From the NCBI GenBank assembly GCA_037355855.1, contig CM074761.1, positions 5,723,346-5,787,345 of the forward strand: DNA of 64,000 nucleotides. Reading direction: 5' to 3'. The stretch's first letter is position 1; every line of letters begins with the position of its first letter. This DNA comes from Pseudo-nitzschia pungens. Lineage: Eukaryota > Bacillariophyta > Bacillariophyceae > Bacillariales > Bacillariaceae. A model generated the notes under the pieces. That model worked only from the letters and a program-made list of their open reading frames with translations. It made no database searches and was not told the origin of the DNA. This document shows positions 39,426-50,661 of the stretch, in pieces. The position numbers and the translations under genes were made by a program.

Positions 39426-39610
39426 TGCCGTGCACCGGAATACAGTCACGAGTCTACTCGGGACTGGATTAAGGTTGAGGATAAATTAGCGAGGCGTTGG
39501 AATCGCCGATTCCAAGTGCCGATCGAAAGCAATAGCAATAGACTAATTGATAGAGCTCACAATTTGCATATCACTACTATTCTAATCACTAGTAGACCCG
39601 GGGTATGGCA
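39426..39610 (+). repeat. 3' LTR of element A
   Basis: 185 bp, one base different from the 5' LTR on reading (GAGCTCAC here, GAGCCCAC there). Followed by the target duplication GTGCT at 39611-39615. Confidence 0.95.
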
Positions 39611-39615
39611 GTGCT

Positions 39616-41833
39616 AACTCCATATATACCGGGGTTGTCGCGTACAATTTATACCAGTTGTACATACCCTGGGTATAGCATCCGCACTAGCACAATGTAG
39701 CTGAGTGCTACAGGGTTAGGGTTGCTAATGCTAACCTACCATGGTACCATGCTAAGATACTATGCTACCGCCGGGGTCAGGTCATTGGTGTACAATATGT
39801 ACTATGACCGGACACCTGGCCCAAACAGTTATTAAGCGAGCTAGCAAGCGAGTTAGCGCATGCTAGCGAGTTAGCGCGAGCTAGCGCTCGCTAAAACAAC
39901 TCCGAATGCTACCCTGTAGACTATAGTACTGAACCTACAGAGCTGTACGCTCCTGTACAGCGCTGTACAGTGCGAACTGATACGATACAACGAAACTGTC
40001 ACGCTGAGCGCTTTGCTCAGTTCCCTCCACTATTCACTTTCTTTTCCTTTAAATTAAGACACCTGCTATCAAGCCCTCCCCTTTGATGATTCCAATGCAC
40101 CTCTAGGAGAGTATCTTGTAGTCACTGAGTGTATGCAATAGACCAAACAGTACATCCTGTAGTCTCACTAGTTGCCAGGACTCCGTCCTATCTTGTTGTT
40201 ATCGCTATCACCTCTTATTTGCTGACGAGCGAATATCTTTACATGTATGCAACTTCGGGGACTGTCAGCGCCACTTTCTTAAGAAGCTAACAGCGTCACT
40301 CATAGTATCAGTGATTCCATATTAGTAACTACAAGCTGGTAGTATGTAGTAGTAGATCTACTACTACTAGCAGTACAAATCTTTCATGGGGGGCCTCCTC
40401 CTAGCATCCTGTTGCTGTAGCTCCGGTATGAATCATACCAGAGGGGCATACTACTACTAGTTGTAATGAGGATCATATCCAACAACAAGATGCCACCAGC
40501 ATGCTAAGGCTCCTTTGTAGAGACACAGCACTGGGGTCAGTACTACAGGTCTAAGCCTCCAGTGGTAACTGTCTGGTGCTACAAGAAGTTGCTGGTGCTA
40601 GTAGTAGGCTGTGTGCTAGTAAGCAACAGGCAGCTTAGTAGCAAGAGGCTGAGCAAGAGGCTGAGCAACAGGATTAGTAGCAACAGGCTTCTTATTCCAA
40701 GATGCTATGGGGGGGTGCTAACAGCAGCAGAGTCACTGGGTTCACTGTGTAGGATTTGTACCGGTTACAGAAGCCTGGTTGTAGGAGCCCCGGCAGCACT
40801 CAGTAGCATAATGCTACAGGGTTAACAAGATTGGATGCTGTACGGTATTGGATAATGAATATCATAGTATGCTACAACAATGCTACTACTATGAGGTATG
40901 GTCATTGTGTACAAAAAGTACTACTGTACAACTGGATACCCAGCCCTGCAGTTTGCACGCGAGCAATGTAGCGAGCGCTCAGTAATAAGAACAAGTTATC
41001 TTAATTACACAACGCTAATCTTACTCCAAAACGATGCTTCGTACATCACAGTAAAGCTTATGTTACCTGACGCTACAGCGCTGTATTTGACACGGGATAA
41101 CAAAGTATCACGGCTACTACCGGTACAACTGTCACACCATCAAGCTGACAGCTCAGCTCCCTTCACTTCCTACGTTCTAATCACCTTTCAACTAAGCGCT
41201 CCATCATGTCCTCCTATTGATCGATTCCTTTGTACCTCTAGGGGAGTATCCTGTAGTATGTAAGTGTATGCAACAGCGCCTGCTCCTTGAAGAACAGTAT
41301 CCTCTGCAGTAGTACTACTCTAATAGTCTCATTACTATTTGCCAGCAGCAGCACTCACCAGCAGCGTGCGGCTGCTGTGGTTGTGGTTGTTCTTATTACT
41401 GGCCTGTTATCAGTCCTTATTTCCTGACGAGCAAGAATATCATTACATAGTTCATCATACCACTTAGATACCTTATTAGCACCATACTACTACTACTACA
41501 ACTACCGGTATTATGATACTATTGATATCAAGCTTCATCTTACTAGTAGTGCTTGGTTCTCATGTAGAAATTCATGCGTATCCAACTAGTACATACCTTA
41601 CACGTAGAAACCAAGCAAACAAGGAAAAACACGTCTCTCGCCCCTGCAAAGCGACAAATTACCAATTTACCGTCTGACTCACCAACTACCTGTACGGTAA
41701 CCTTACGGCACGTTGTTGTACGAGTAGAGTACATCGCATCCCATCACACATCCCATCACACATCCCATCACACATCCCATCACACATCCCATCACACATC
41801 CCATCCCATTCCATCCCATCGCATCACGTCAAC
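39616..41833. other. Noncoding region: rest of duplication copy 1, then copy 2
   Basis: About 39616-40250 completes copy 1 and about 40490-41440 is copy 2 of a diverged segment. Shared landmarks are GTGCTACAGGGTTA, a GGTCATTG-TGTACAA phrase followed by GTACTA, ACCTCTAGG-GAGTATC-TGTAGT, GTGTATGCAA, AGTCTCA and CTGACGAGC-AATATC-TTACAT. A hairpin-prone GCGAGTTAGCGC/GAGCTAGCGCTCGC tract lies at about 39836-39893. There is no gene until 41834. A two-unit TTAGGG near 39715 is chance-level. Confidence 0.5.
41737..41796. repeat. 12-bp minisatellite CATCCCATCACA, five units
   Basis: Five perfect units end about 40 bases before the ATG at 41834 and run on into CATCCCATTCCATCCC. The tract probably lies in the 5' UTR or core promoter of the following gene. 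Confidence 0.9.
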
Positions 41834-43411
41834 ATGCGAGGGACAACGCGGACGGCACAACTGTTACTATTGCGACGAAGATGGCTCGGCGTTGGTGTTT
41901 CTTACTCTCGTACTAGCTCTCGCTCTCGCTCGCGTTTGTTTTCATCAGCCACAAACAACGAAGGCGGCGGCAACCACAACAACAACGCAAACCACAACTA
42001 CAACAACAACAACAAGACATGCGATCCTACAGACACGCTGTTGTTGGGTGGGTTTTCCAGGAGCAGCCTGGGTCTGGAGCACAGCCTGGTCCGGCCGGTT
42101 GCGGCCTCTATTCGCCAGCTTCCCGAAGTCGACGCCGCCATGGCCAATGGCAATGGCAATGGCAATGGCAATGCAGACATTCCCCCCTCCCAATCCACCA
42201 TCGACGACCTCAAACGAGCCTCGGACGTCTTCGCGTCGTTTGACAAAGGCGGGAGGGAACACTTGGGCGTCCAAGCCCTGCTGGCGGAGTATCAGCAGCG
42301 ACTCGGACTCTATGACGACGCCATTCTTTCTCTCGGGGAGCTCCGAGAATCCCTGAGGGAAAACGCAAGAGCCACACGCACACGCAGCTCGACCAACCAG
42401 AGTCTCCACCTCGAGGAGGACGCTCTCCTGGCCCTCGCCAAGGTCTTCTGGACCCGCGGAGACTTTGCCCGGGCGCAGGAACTCTGCGAGGAGATTCTCT
42501 CGACGTACGACGATCTCGGCGAGAGCTTTCCCTCCACGAATCTGCACGTGGCGTCGGCCATGTCCGGAAAGGCCCTCTCGCAGCTGGCATCCATGAACTC
42601 GATGGACGACCCCGTTTCCTACTCGGTCCGCGATTTTTTCCGGGTTGCGGTTCGCTTTCTGGAGCGGCAACCGCCATCGCCGCTGCTGAGGGTGCCGAGC
42701 GCGGTGGCCCTGTCCAATGCGGGACTGGCCGAGGTCATCTACGCTGCGTACCTGCGCGAGAAGACGCACCACGACGTCGCGGTGCCCATTACCCCCGCGC
42801 TGAAATACCTGTTTCGGGGGCTCCAACAAACGACGTCGTCGGCAGCGACAGCGACTGCAACACCCAACCGCGTCGTTGCGGCGTCTCATTCCATCGAGGC
42901 GAGCATCCAGGCAAATCTGGCGTGGGGGGTTCTGAACTACGAGGACGACGACGATGACGACGACGACGACGAAAACGATCGCTCCGATCGGTTGACCAAG
43001 GCGTCCGGGTATGCCAAGAAAGCACTGGAGTTTTACGACGCGGACAGCGTTCTCGGGAGGGAGGGACTCTCCCGAGTGTTGTCGGTGGTTGCCGCGTGTT
43101 ATCGCGACGCTGGCAGCGCGGTGACGGCAGAGGGCCTCCTGCAGTCCGCCACCAGCGGCACCGGCACCGATGCCTCCTATCAAACGAGTCCGAGTGCGAG
43201 TCCGACGCTGGCGCAAAAGCTGCAGCTCCTCGACGCCTGCATCGAGTACGCCGGATTGTGCGAGGACTGGGACAAGCGAGACCGAGACGCCGAGAACCTA
43301 CGGACCCGGGCCGACACCGTAGAATCGTCGCTGCCCGTGGCCTGGAGGGGGAAACCCGCTCCCGGGATCCACGGAAGCCTGTGGTTTTGGACGCCTGGCG
43401 AATTCTTGTAG
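41834..43411 (+). CDS. TPR-like helical protein, probably mitochondrial
   Basis: 525 residues, single exon. The N terminus (MRGTTRTAQLLLLRRRWLGV, then SRSRSRLFSSA) is Arg/Ser-rich without acids and fits a mitochondrial presequence with cleavage near residue 35. Low-complexity stretches follow: Asn/His-rich at 42-60 and an NG repeat near 103-112. Helical pairs EDALLALAKVFWTRGDFARAQELCEEIL, VASAMSGKALSQLASM and SGYAKKALEFYD-x-REGLSRVLSVVAACYRDAGS have TPR spacing. A run of nine Asp residues lies near 370-378. The C terminus ends in GSLWFWTPGEFL. No catalytic motif is seen; an assembly or adaptor role is possible. Confidence 0.75.
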   Translation: MRGTTRTAQLLLLRRRWLGVGVSYSRTSSRSRSRLFSSATNNEGGGNHNNNANHNYNNNNKTCDPTDTLLLGGFSRSSLGLEHSLVRPVAASIRQLPEVDAAMANGNGNGNGNADIPPSQSTIDDLKRASDVFASFDKGGREHLGVQALLAEYQQRLGLYDDAILSLGELRESLRENARATRTRSSTNQSLHLEEDALLALAKVFWTRGDFARAQELCEEILSTYDDLGESFPSTNLHVASAMSGKALSQLASMNSMDDPVSYSVRDFFRVAVRFLERQPPSPLLRVPSAVALSNAGLAEVIYAAYLREKTHHDVAVPITPALKYLFRGLQQTTSSAATATATPNRVVAASHSIEASIQANLAWGVLNYEDDDDDDDDDENDRSDRLTKASGYAKKALEFYDADSVLGREGLSRVLSVVAACYRDAGSAVTAEGLLQSATSGTGTDASYQTSPSASPTLAQKLQLLDACIEYAGLCEDWDKRDRDAENLRTRADTVESSLPVAWRGKPAPGIHGSLWFWTPGEFL

Positions 43412-43806
43412 CACCAAGCCGCGGCATGCCGCGCCGTGCCATTCCGCCGCACAATCCCAACACGGCGAGGGAAAGGGAAGCGAAGCGAAGCGAAGCATGG
43501 CGAGCAAATTTCGTCCCAGGCAGTCGACAAGCGAACCACTATGTATCTTTCGCAGAACATGAAAAAAATAGTATTTATTGATCAAACCTAAATATGAATG
43601 AATGAATGAATGAATGTTCCTGATTTTGACGCGCTGTGTGCAATGGTTTTGCGGGATGAGATTCAGTACAGTATAAAATAAATAATGCACGCAGGTCACT
43701 CCATTGTCTACAGGCTGCGATCGGACTGCCCACTTGGTGGCGATCGTTTGGGTTCGTTGCTCGTCTCGTCTCGTCTCGTCTCGAATGAATCAACCTTTGG
43801 TTCTCC
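43412..43806. other. Convergent intergenic spacer
   Basis: Holds AAGCG repeats (about 43477-43494), GAAT tetramers (about 43593-43615) and GTCTC pentamers (about 43766-43783) between two convergent stop codons. Nothing coding. Confidence 0.6.
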
Positions 43807-45071
43807 TCACAACGAAAGCAGAAGGCTTCCGGCAACCATGCACCCCACGCACCACCACAAAAGGTTTCTCGCGGAGAAGACGGTGGCAACCGCAACCCCG
43901 GCCGCCGCCATCCCTGGACGGGAGCGACCGTTCGAGACCGGGAGCGAGAGCGAGATGCCCGAAGTCTGGAGGGAACGACGAAACCTTCCTTCGTTTCGCA
44001 TCCGCATCCGCAGCTCGCGCCGCTCGATTCCGAACTTGGCCCTGGTTTCGTCGTCCGCGAGCGAGAGCCAGTCGAATTTGATGTAGCCGGAGCCGTAGAT
44101 ATAACCCGGCATTAGGTAAAACTCAGTTTGCAACATCGTGCTGAACACGCAGAAGTCTTCTCGGATGCATTCGTACGCCGTCAGTCCGTCTCCGGAGGCA
44201 ACCCCGTCCTTCACCGAGTATTGTTTGGTGCTCACGAACTCGCTTCCGATGTAGCGCTCACGGATCCAAAGAAATTCTTCGATGCCTTTCAGATACAGAC
44301 CTGTCGGTTTGCAACAACGTCACGGGCAAGGTGCGCTCGTGAGGAAGAGAGGGTTGGTGACGACCTCACAGCGGAACAACCGCGTAATGTTTCACGCTTA
44401 CCTTGTTCGATAGCTATGGGGTTGAGTTCGGCACAGACGCAGATAACTTCTCCGGGGTTGAAACCTCCCTCTGGTACCTCGGTCCTTTCGTATGTGATCG
44501 GATCACATAAGTATCCATCGGCGTCGAACCCTTCCCTCTCTGTCAGATTGCCTCGGTCTCCCTCTACCTCACTCTCTTTCGGTGCAACAGAGAAACCCAT
44601 AAGTGCATTTGCTTTCAAGTTGAAATCTACGATGAGAATGGTTTCCAGTTCGTTGATCAAAATCGCTCCACCGTCGCTTTCTGGTCCGGTCCAAAGCATA
44701 TAGTGGAGGCAGAACGTCATGTTGGCTGTAAAATCTACAAAGTCATAGCGAGTGACACTTGGATTCTTGCTCAGGATTCTAGGATCTATCCGGAAAGCGT
44801 GTGCGCCTTGATGGTTCAATGATTCGGAAAGGATGCCCTCGGTGAGACGGGGATATTCGCAGCTCTCGGTAAATATTTCGGCTCTGATGTTATCGTGGGT
44901 AATCGATTCGCTAACGCCATAGTCCATTACGATGGTATTGTTCTCGCTGATGAGGGAGACGTGTGGCAGTTCTATCTTCCAGTGTTCGTAGAGACCAGAA
45001 CCAGCCGCTGTTGTTCCGATGGATATAGCAAATCCGATGGATAAAACAACAAAAGAAAAGAATTGCTTCAT
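43807..45071 (-). CDS. Secreted, C-terminally anchored protein of unknown function (two exons)
   Basis: Exon 1 is 45071 down to 44402 and exon 2 is 44300 down to 43807; the 101-bp intron has donor GTAAGC and acceptor GACAG, phase 1. Splicing gives 387 residues in one frame. Residues 1-25 are a signal peptide (MKQFFSFVVLSIGFAISIGT), and the C terminus ends in one hydrophobic segment (LLWWCVGCMVAGSLLLSL), so the protein is likely a type I membrane or lipid-anchored surface protein. The ectodomain has six or more Cys (SCEYP, TFCLHYM, YLCDP, ICVCAE, YECIREDFCVF) and candidate N-glycosylation sites (ENNTIV, ANMTF). Start 45071 was chosen over in-frame 45116 because it begins the signal peptide. 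The family is not recognised. Confidence 0.75.
44301..44401 (-). other. Intron of the secreted-protein gene
   Basis: 101 bases on the minus strand, GTAAGC at the donor and CCGACAG at the acceptor. Without splicing the frame runs past a normal coding end, and only splicing joins the signal-peptide exon to the hydrophobic C terminus. Confidence 0.82.
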
Positions 45072-46750
45072 GGTTGCGCACGAGTCAAGTATATTATTAT
45101 TTGTGATTCGAAACATCGAAAGTTAGAGCATAGAAGATTTCATCGGCTATATTATTATTATTATTATTTGAGATGGGAACCGGAAAAGGTGAATAGACAT
45201 CGCTCTGAAACAGATAGGATTGATGGCCTTCTCATTTTTCATATTCTCTCCGATCGTTTTTTCAATTATTTAAGGATAATACACAAAGTAATGACTTTGC
45301 AATAGTTGCAAAGTGTTATAGACAGAAAAAGTATATAACGACGAGGATTTTAGACTACGTATTCTTTTTAAATAATTGTATTGTATCTGAAAATAAAGAA
45401 TAAGATCAGTGAAGACAAGAATTGGATTTTTATCTTCTTATTGAACGTACACGTAAACTTACAAGTAAGGTTACCATACTTAACATTCTACATTGCGAAA
45501 AAACGATGAACATAATACTGTATTACTTCTGCTTATTTTAAATTTCCTGCCGTACAAGTAAGGTATTACCGAACTTCGCGTTTGCGTAATGTATCGATGA
45601 TTGATCGTTGTCATCGAATTCTCCTGTGAAGAACCATTGCTTCACAGGATTGAGTACTGTAGATTCACTCATCTCGAAAATAAAAAGTGGTAACAATGTA
45701 TTCGATATTATAGCCTAATCGGAAACCATGAAAGGCGCGAAAAATGGAATCTCACGCAATGTAGAACGATAAATACGATCAATTGTTGTCGGACACGTCC
45801 CGTGTACACCAGGAACATTACCGTACCAGTATGGAAAAAAGTTTTTTTTGAGAAAAATTTCCATATTCATGCGCGTAAAATTGATTTACTAGTAATTTTT
45901 AACGGCTGTTTTTTGTTAAATGTACACTTTAACGGCTGGATGTACGAGTACTTGTCGTATGTCTCAGAACTACGACACACAAGAAACAAACTATTTATGA
46001 ATTAAGAAACAAACACTGTTTCTATCTACTTCAAGGTTCTCTATGACCAATGTCCCGACTCAGGTTCTCTATGACCTTTTAGGTTCTTTGAAGAACTGTT
46101 CTTTATGTTCTTTATGTTCTTCAAGACCATTCCGAGCTTCTCTACCTCTGTTTGTTTTAATCAAAGATAAAACAACACGACCATTGTTTGAGAAACATTC
46201 TATTTTATATTTTATCTAATTTCATTCATAATTCTTTAATTCAGAAATTATCAACACATCTATTTCTATCTTCTATCTTCGGTCGTTTTCTTCTGGTTTC
46301 CGGAGATACGACACTGTAATTACAGTCGATTAATACGACGACCACCATTGTCAATTCTTTGAATTGATTATAATTCTTAACCTATCTTCATCCGGATAAT
46401 TAACCTACCATACCACTTAATCTTACGGTACCTCAACACGTACCATAGCATACCTTCCAAGGTTAAGGTTAACCCAACATCATACCAACCTTCGATCATA
46501 CTTTCGGTCATTCATACCTTCGGTCATTCATACCTTCGGTCATTTATTTTTAAGTTTATTTTTTATACTTAAGCAAACAAGCTTAAGGTTCTCCAACAAC
46601 ACTCGACAACTAGTACTTCCCTTAACTACAAGTTGTCTAAGGTATCCACCAATACCTTCTCACTTATATATATATATACCAACACATATATACCAACACA
46701 TATATACCTACACATACTTACCAAGTACCCAGCAGTACCCAACAACAACC
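45072..46750. other. Promoter region of the minus-strand gene, then probable LTR/leader of element C
   Basis: A perfect 10-bp stem with an 8-base loop (TCCTGTGAAG/CTTCACAGGA) lies at 45622-45649, and GTAAGGTTACC is at about 45466. From roughly 46000 onward the DNA has tandem units typical of a leader or LTR: ATACCTTCGGTCATTC three times (about 46497-46548) and ACCAACACATATAT units (about 46675-46715). The 5' LTR of element C should lie here, but its 3' partner is beyond the window, so its ends cannot be set. Confidence 0.5.
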
Positions 46751-49700
46751 ATGTCTTCTGTTACACCTCTTCCATTTAAGTTCGACTTCGAACCAGAAGA
46801 ACTTGAAAAGGCTGAGTACAAACGTGTTATAACCACTGAAACTGAGACTGAAACAACTAAGATAAAGGTTAGCTTTATCACTACAACGTCCACTCTCTTA
46901 CAATTGCTTCATTCTATTTATGAATTCACCGAAGCGCGTCATGCCATGGGTTGGACAACAGGCCCAAAACTATATGCCAAGTTCCCAGACATTCTACGAA
47001 ACTATTCTGATAAGACTTGGTGGAGGACCAACATCATCGGACATACTGAAACGGTGCCTCATTTTGACGACGACGTTCGTGCCTTCATTCGGTTCAAGTT
47101 CTCTAACAACGATGACGTCTATCGAAACCACAAAAGATTCCTTTCTCAGATCAAAAAGACTACTTCCATGACTGTTTCCAGCTTTGTTTCCTTGGTCACT
47201 TACCATAACAACGTGGTGCTTCCTTTGTTACCTGGTGCTCCAACTACTGCTGCAGATGCCATCATTCCTGAGGATGATTTTAAAAGCCTCATTTACGATT
47301 CCATGCCATCTGATTGGAAAGACACCTATGAAGATCATCATTCACCATATGATGATACTCTTGCTGATATTATCACAAGAATGGAACGTTATTGTACCAA
47401 GGCCAATCGTAGGAATAACAACAGCAGCAACAACAATGCCAACAAGTCCTCCAACAGACAAACTGGCAGAAATCGAAACAACAACAACCGTCGTTCTGGC
47501 AACAACAACACCAACAACAATGCTCGACGTTCAAACAACAACAATTCTTCACAGAATTCTGCCGCCAGTTCCAACTCTAATTCTAACAACAGAATTAAAG
47601 ATACAGACCCATGTCCTATTCATCCTGGTAGCAACCATAATTGGGGCCAATGTTTCAAAAATATTGACAATCCTAATGGCAAGCGTCGTGGTCCTTCCAA
47701 CAATAACAACAATCGGTCTTCAGCTGATGCAAATGCAGCAAACACCTCTGCAAACAGCTCTCGCCCTTCTTCAGTGACAACTCCCAGCAATCCATCTTCT
47801 TCCGGTGATGGCCATGTTTGCACCTTTATTTCTCCACCTGAAGACGTTTGGGTTGACCTCTTTCATGTGAACGCTGAAATTGATGAAGCCTATTATCATC
47901 AGGACCTCCAACGCTTTCCAATTCAACCATCCACTGCTGATGATACACCTCTTGCTGAAGTGTTCACAGCCCCTGCTGATCCACATGATCCTTCCATTGT
48001 TCTATCTCCGGCTCCACCAAATCCAAATCCTGAACCATTTGAACCAGCACTGATTTCCAAACCTTGCACTGATTTGGCTCCCACTACATTGACTACATGC
48101 AAATCCATCAACGATATCTCCGGGAAGTTCTATTTCAAAACCCTCTTTGATAGTGGCTCCACATTTGAATTAATCTCCAAAAAGCAGATTCCCACAAACA
48201 TTCCCATCCATGTTCTTGAATCTCCAATTGGATTGGATACTCCCAATGGCAAGTTTAAATGCGCTGAATATGTTTATCTTACTGACATTATGTTTCCAGA
48301 ACTCTCTTATTCCAGGCGCGTCAAGCACTTGACTTGTTTTGTGGTTGACAACATGTACTATGATTTGATCATTGGACGTGCCACTATGAAGAATCTTGCC
48401 ATCAAAATGGATTTTGAAGCCTCCCTTGTCTCTTGGTTTGATAAGGACATGCCTTTCCATCCACGATCCTACTTCACCAATCAAACCTTGGTTCAGAAGA
48501 TTATCAGCAATGAACCCTACTCCATTGCTGAAGCCTACATCGCGCAAACCTCTCAATCCTACGTTGATAGTGCAACCAAATATGAGAAAACTGATTTGCA
48601 AGAACTGGTTTCCAACCAAACCCATCTTTCCACTGACCAACAATCCCAGTTGCTTCAGATTCTCTCCAAACACCATCCTCTGTTTGAAGGTCTCTCTCAC
48701 AGAGAACTTGGAATTTTCCCCCACAAGGAATTCCACATTGAACTCCAACCGGGTGCAAAACCATATCATATCAAGCAGCCCTACAGTATCCCTATCCATC
48801 AACAAGACGCTGTTAAAACTGAACTCCTTCGCCAAGTGAAACTTGGAATTCTTGAAAGATGTTATGCAACTGAATGGGGTATGCCAACCTTTGTTGTCCC
48901 CAAGCCGGATGGCTCCTGCAGAATCATTTCTGATTTTTGTGAACTTAACAAAGTCACCAAGAAACTCCACTATCCTTTGCCCAAGATCCAAGATATCTTC
49001 CATCGCCGCCGTGGGTTCAAATATGTCACCCTTATTGATGTCAGCATGCAATTCCATACCTTCAAATTGGATGAGCCTTCCACTTGGCTCTGTGTGCTTG
49101 TAACTCCTTTTGGCAAATTCAGATTACTCAGACTTCCAATGGGTTTTCTCAACTCTCCAAGTTGGGCGCAAGGCTGTATGGAATCCCTTTTTATCAACCT
49201 CAACAGTGTTGAAGTCTATATTGATGACATTGGTATCTTCTCCAGCGACTTTCAATCTCACTGCAAAACTGTCTCCACTGTTTTGTCCATCCTGCAAGCC
49301 AACAACTTCTCTGTTAAACCTGCCAAATGCCACTGGTTCCAACAACGCGCTCCTTGGCTTGGACATATCATCACCACCACTGGCATCCTTCCAAATCCCA
49401 ACAAGATTGCTCCCATTTTGAAACTTGCTTTCCCACAAAGCACCACTGATCTGCGTTCCTTCATTGGCATGATCAACTTCTATCGGGCTCATTGGCGCAA
49501 GCGCACTGAGATTTTGGCTCCTCTCACTGCCCTCTCTGGCAAGGCCTGTGGACCGGTCAAGCCAACTCCTGAATTGCTTGCTGCCTTCAAAGCTGCCAAA
49601 ACCATGATTGCTGAGGAAATTCTCCTCACATATCCTGATCCTAATCTCCCTTATGATGTCTATACTGATGCCTCCGATTATCAACTTGGTGCTGTGATCA
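46751..49700 (+). pseudogene. gag-pol: Gag-Pol of element C, part 1: gag, protease, RT, start of RNase H
   Basis: A single fused gag-pol frame, unlike A and B, with ATG 46751. Gag occupies about 1-330, ends in Asn/Arg-rich runs and carries a zinc-binding motif CPIHPGSNHNWGQC. Protease: LFDSGSTFELIS with intact Asp. RT: RIISDFCELNKVTKK, TLIDVSMQFHTFKL, YIDDIGIFSSD. RNase H starts YTDASDYQLGAVI and is cut at base 49700 by element B. Together with parts at 61931-62892 and 63333-63971, the open frame totals 1,516 residues with no internal stop, so the element was probably coding-competent when it was hit. Confidence 0.88.
49696..49700. repeat. Target-site duplication GATCA of element B
   Basis: GATCA at 49696-49700 is repeated at 61926-61930. 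Removing B and one copy restores the RNase H frame of element C. Confidence 0.93.
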
Positions 49701-49885
49701 TGCCGTGCACCGGAATACAGTCACGAGTCTACTCGGGACTGGATTAAGGTTGAGGATAAATTAGCGAGGCGTTGGAATCGCCGATTCCAAATGCCAATCG
49801 AAAGCAATAGCAATAGACTAATCGATAGAGCTCACAATTTGCATATCATTACTATTCTAATCACTAGTAGACCCGGGGTATGGCA
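49701..49885 (+). repeat. 5' LTR of element B
   Basis: 185 bp. Distinguishing bases from A are CCAAATGCCAATCG and ACTAATCGATAG, shared with the B 3' LTR, so each pair is matched within its own element. Confidence 0.95.
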
Positions 49886-50661
49886 TGATTTTAAAATCAA
49901 GCTGAGCGCTGATGACCATGAGCAGAAAGGTACCGATCGACCAAGGCGCCGACGGGACCGAAAGACTGCCAAAAATGGAGGCGCAGAGAAGCAAAACAGG
50001 GAGAAGGATATCCAGTGTCTGCAGCACAAGGAAGACCGACCCCAGCAACTGTTGGCGCCCAAAGAAGGGAGCAACAGCAGCAACAGAGACACCTAAGGAC
50101 CCAAACAGGACCATGGTCGACAGCAAGAATAATCAAAAAATTCGAAAATACACACTGAAAAAGTGACACATAATCCAGTGAGTGGACTAATTGGACCAAC
50201 ACTGAGTGGACGGACAGACCAAAAAGGGTATGCCGACCAAAACCAGAACATATAAATATCCGGACAGGTATAAAATAAATACCTAAACACCACTAAATCC
50301 CACGGGAAACAGGAAGTGGGACCGGCCCGGTGATTGCTTAATAGGGAAGCAACGCCGGAGAACCACGGGAATCGAATCCCACGAAATAAAAACAGAAACA
50401 ACTCCGGAGAACCACAGGATTCCCGGGAACCAAAGAGAGAAACAACTCCCACCACTGGACAAGCCTAAAGCAAAATCAGTTACAACACGGAATAACGTGT
50501 ATTACGAAAGGGGAAAATCAGTTACAACACGGGATATCGTGTAGACAAAGAGAAAACTGGAGCAAACTGAAACAACCACTTTTTGCTCATTTCCACCCCA
50601 AATAACAACTTACAGAAATACTGTAACTAAACTAAAGTAAATAAAAAGAAACTGATTAACC
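49886..50661 (+). other. Untranslated leader of element B
   Basis: Begins with the same TGATTTTAAAATC palindrome as A. The phrase AAAATCAGTTACAACACGG occurs twice (about 50474 and 50516), against one related copy in A. Confidence 0.65.

Larger units (their letters stand above)
24808..39610 (+). mobile_element. LTR retrotransposon A (Ty3/gypsy), chimeric with a non-LTR element
   Basis: Order: 185-bp LTR, leader, gag, in-frame TGA, protease-RT-RNase H, 530-bp direct duplication flanking an 8.4-kb non-LTR segment, RNase H-integrase, polypurine tract, 185-bp LTR. Gene order PR-RT-RH-IN with a GPY/F-like integrase end places it in Ty3/gypsy. The LTRs begin TGCC and end GGCA and differ by one base on reading (C/T at about 24940), so the insertion is recent. 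The protease Asp is Asn and RNase H carries a TGA, so this copy would need proteins in trans. Confidence 0.93.

Noticed and set aside
39710..39724. Telomere-like TTAGGG repeat
   Set aside because: Only two units, embedded in unrelated repeat DNA; chance level.
41945..43216. 423-codon minus-strand ORF opposite the TPR-like gene
   Set aside because: Val- and Arg-rich antisense reading of Asn/His/Asp codon runs; no motif.
46280..46320. Primer-binding site of element C starting TGGTTTCCGGAG
   Set aside because: It starts with TGG, but the implied tRNA end is not convincing and the LTR border cannot be set without the 3' LTR.
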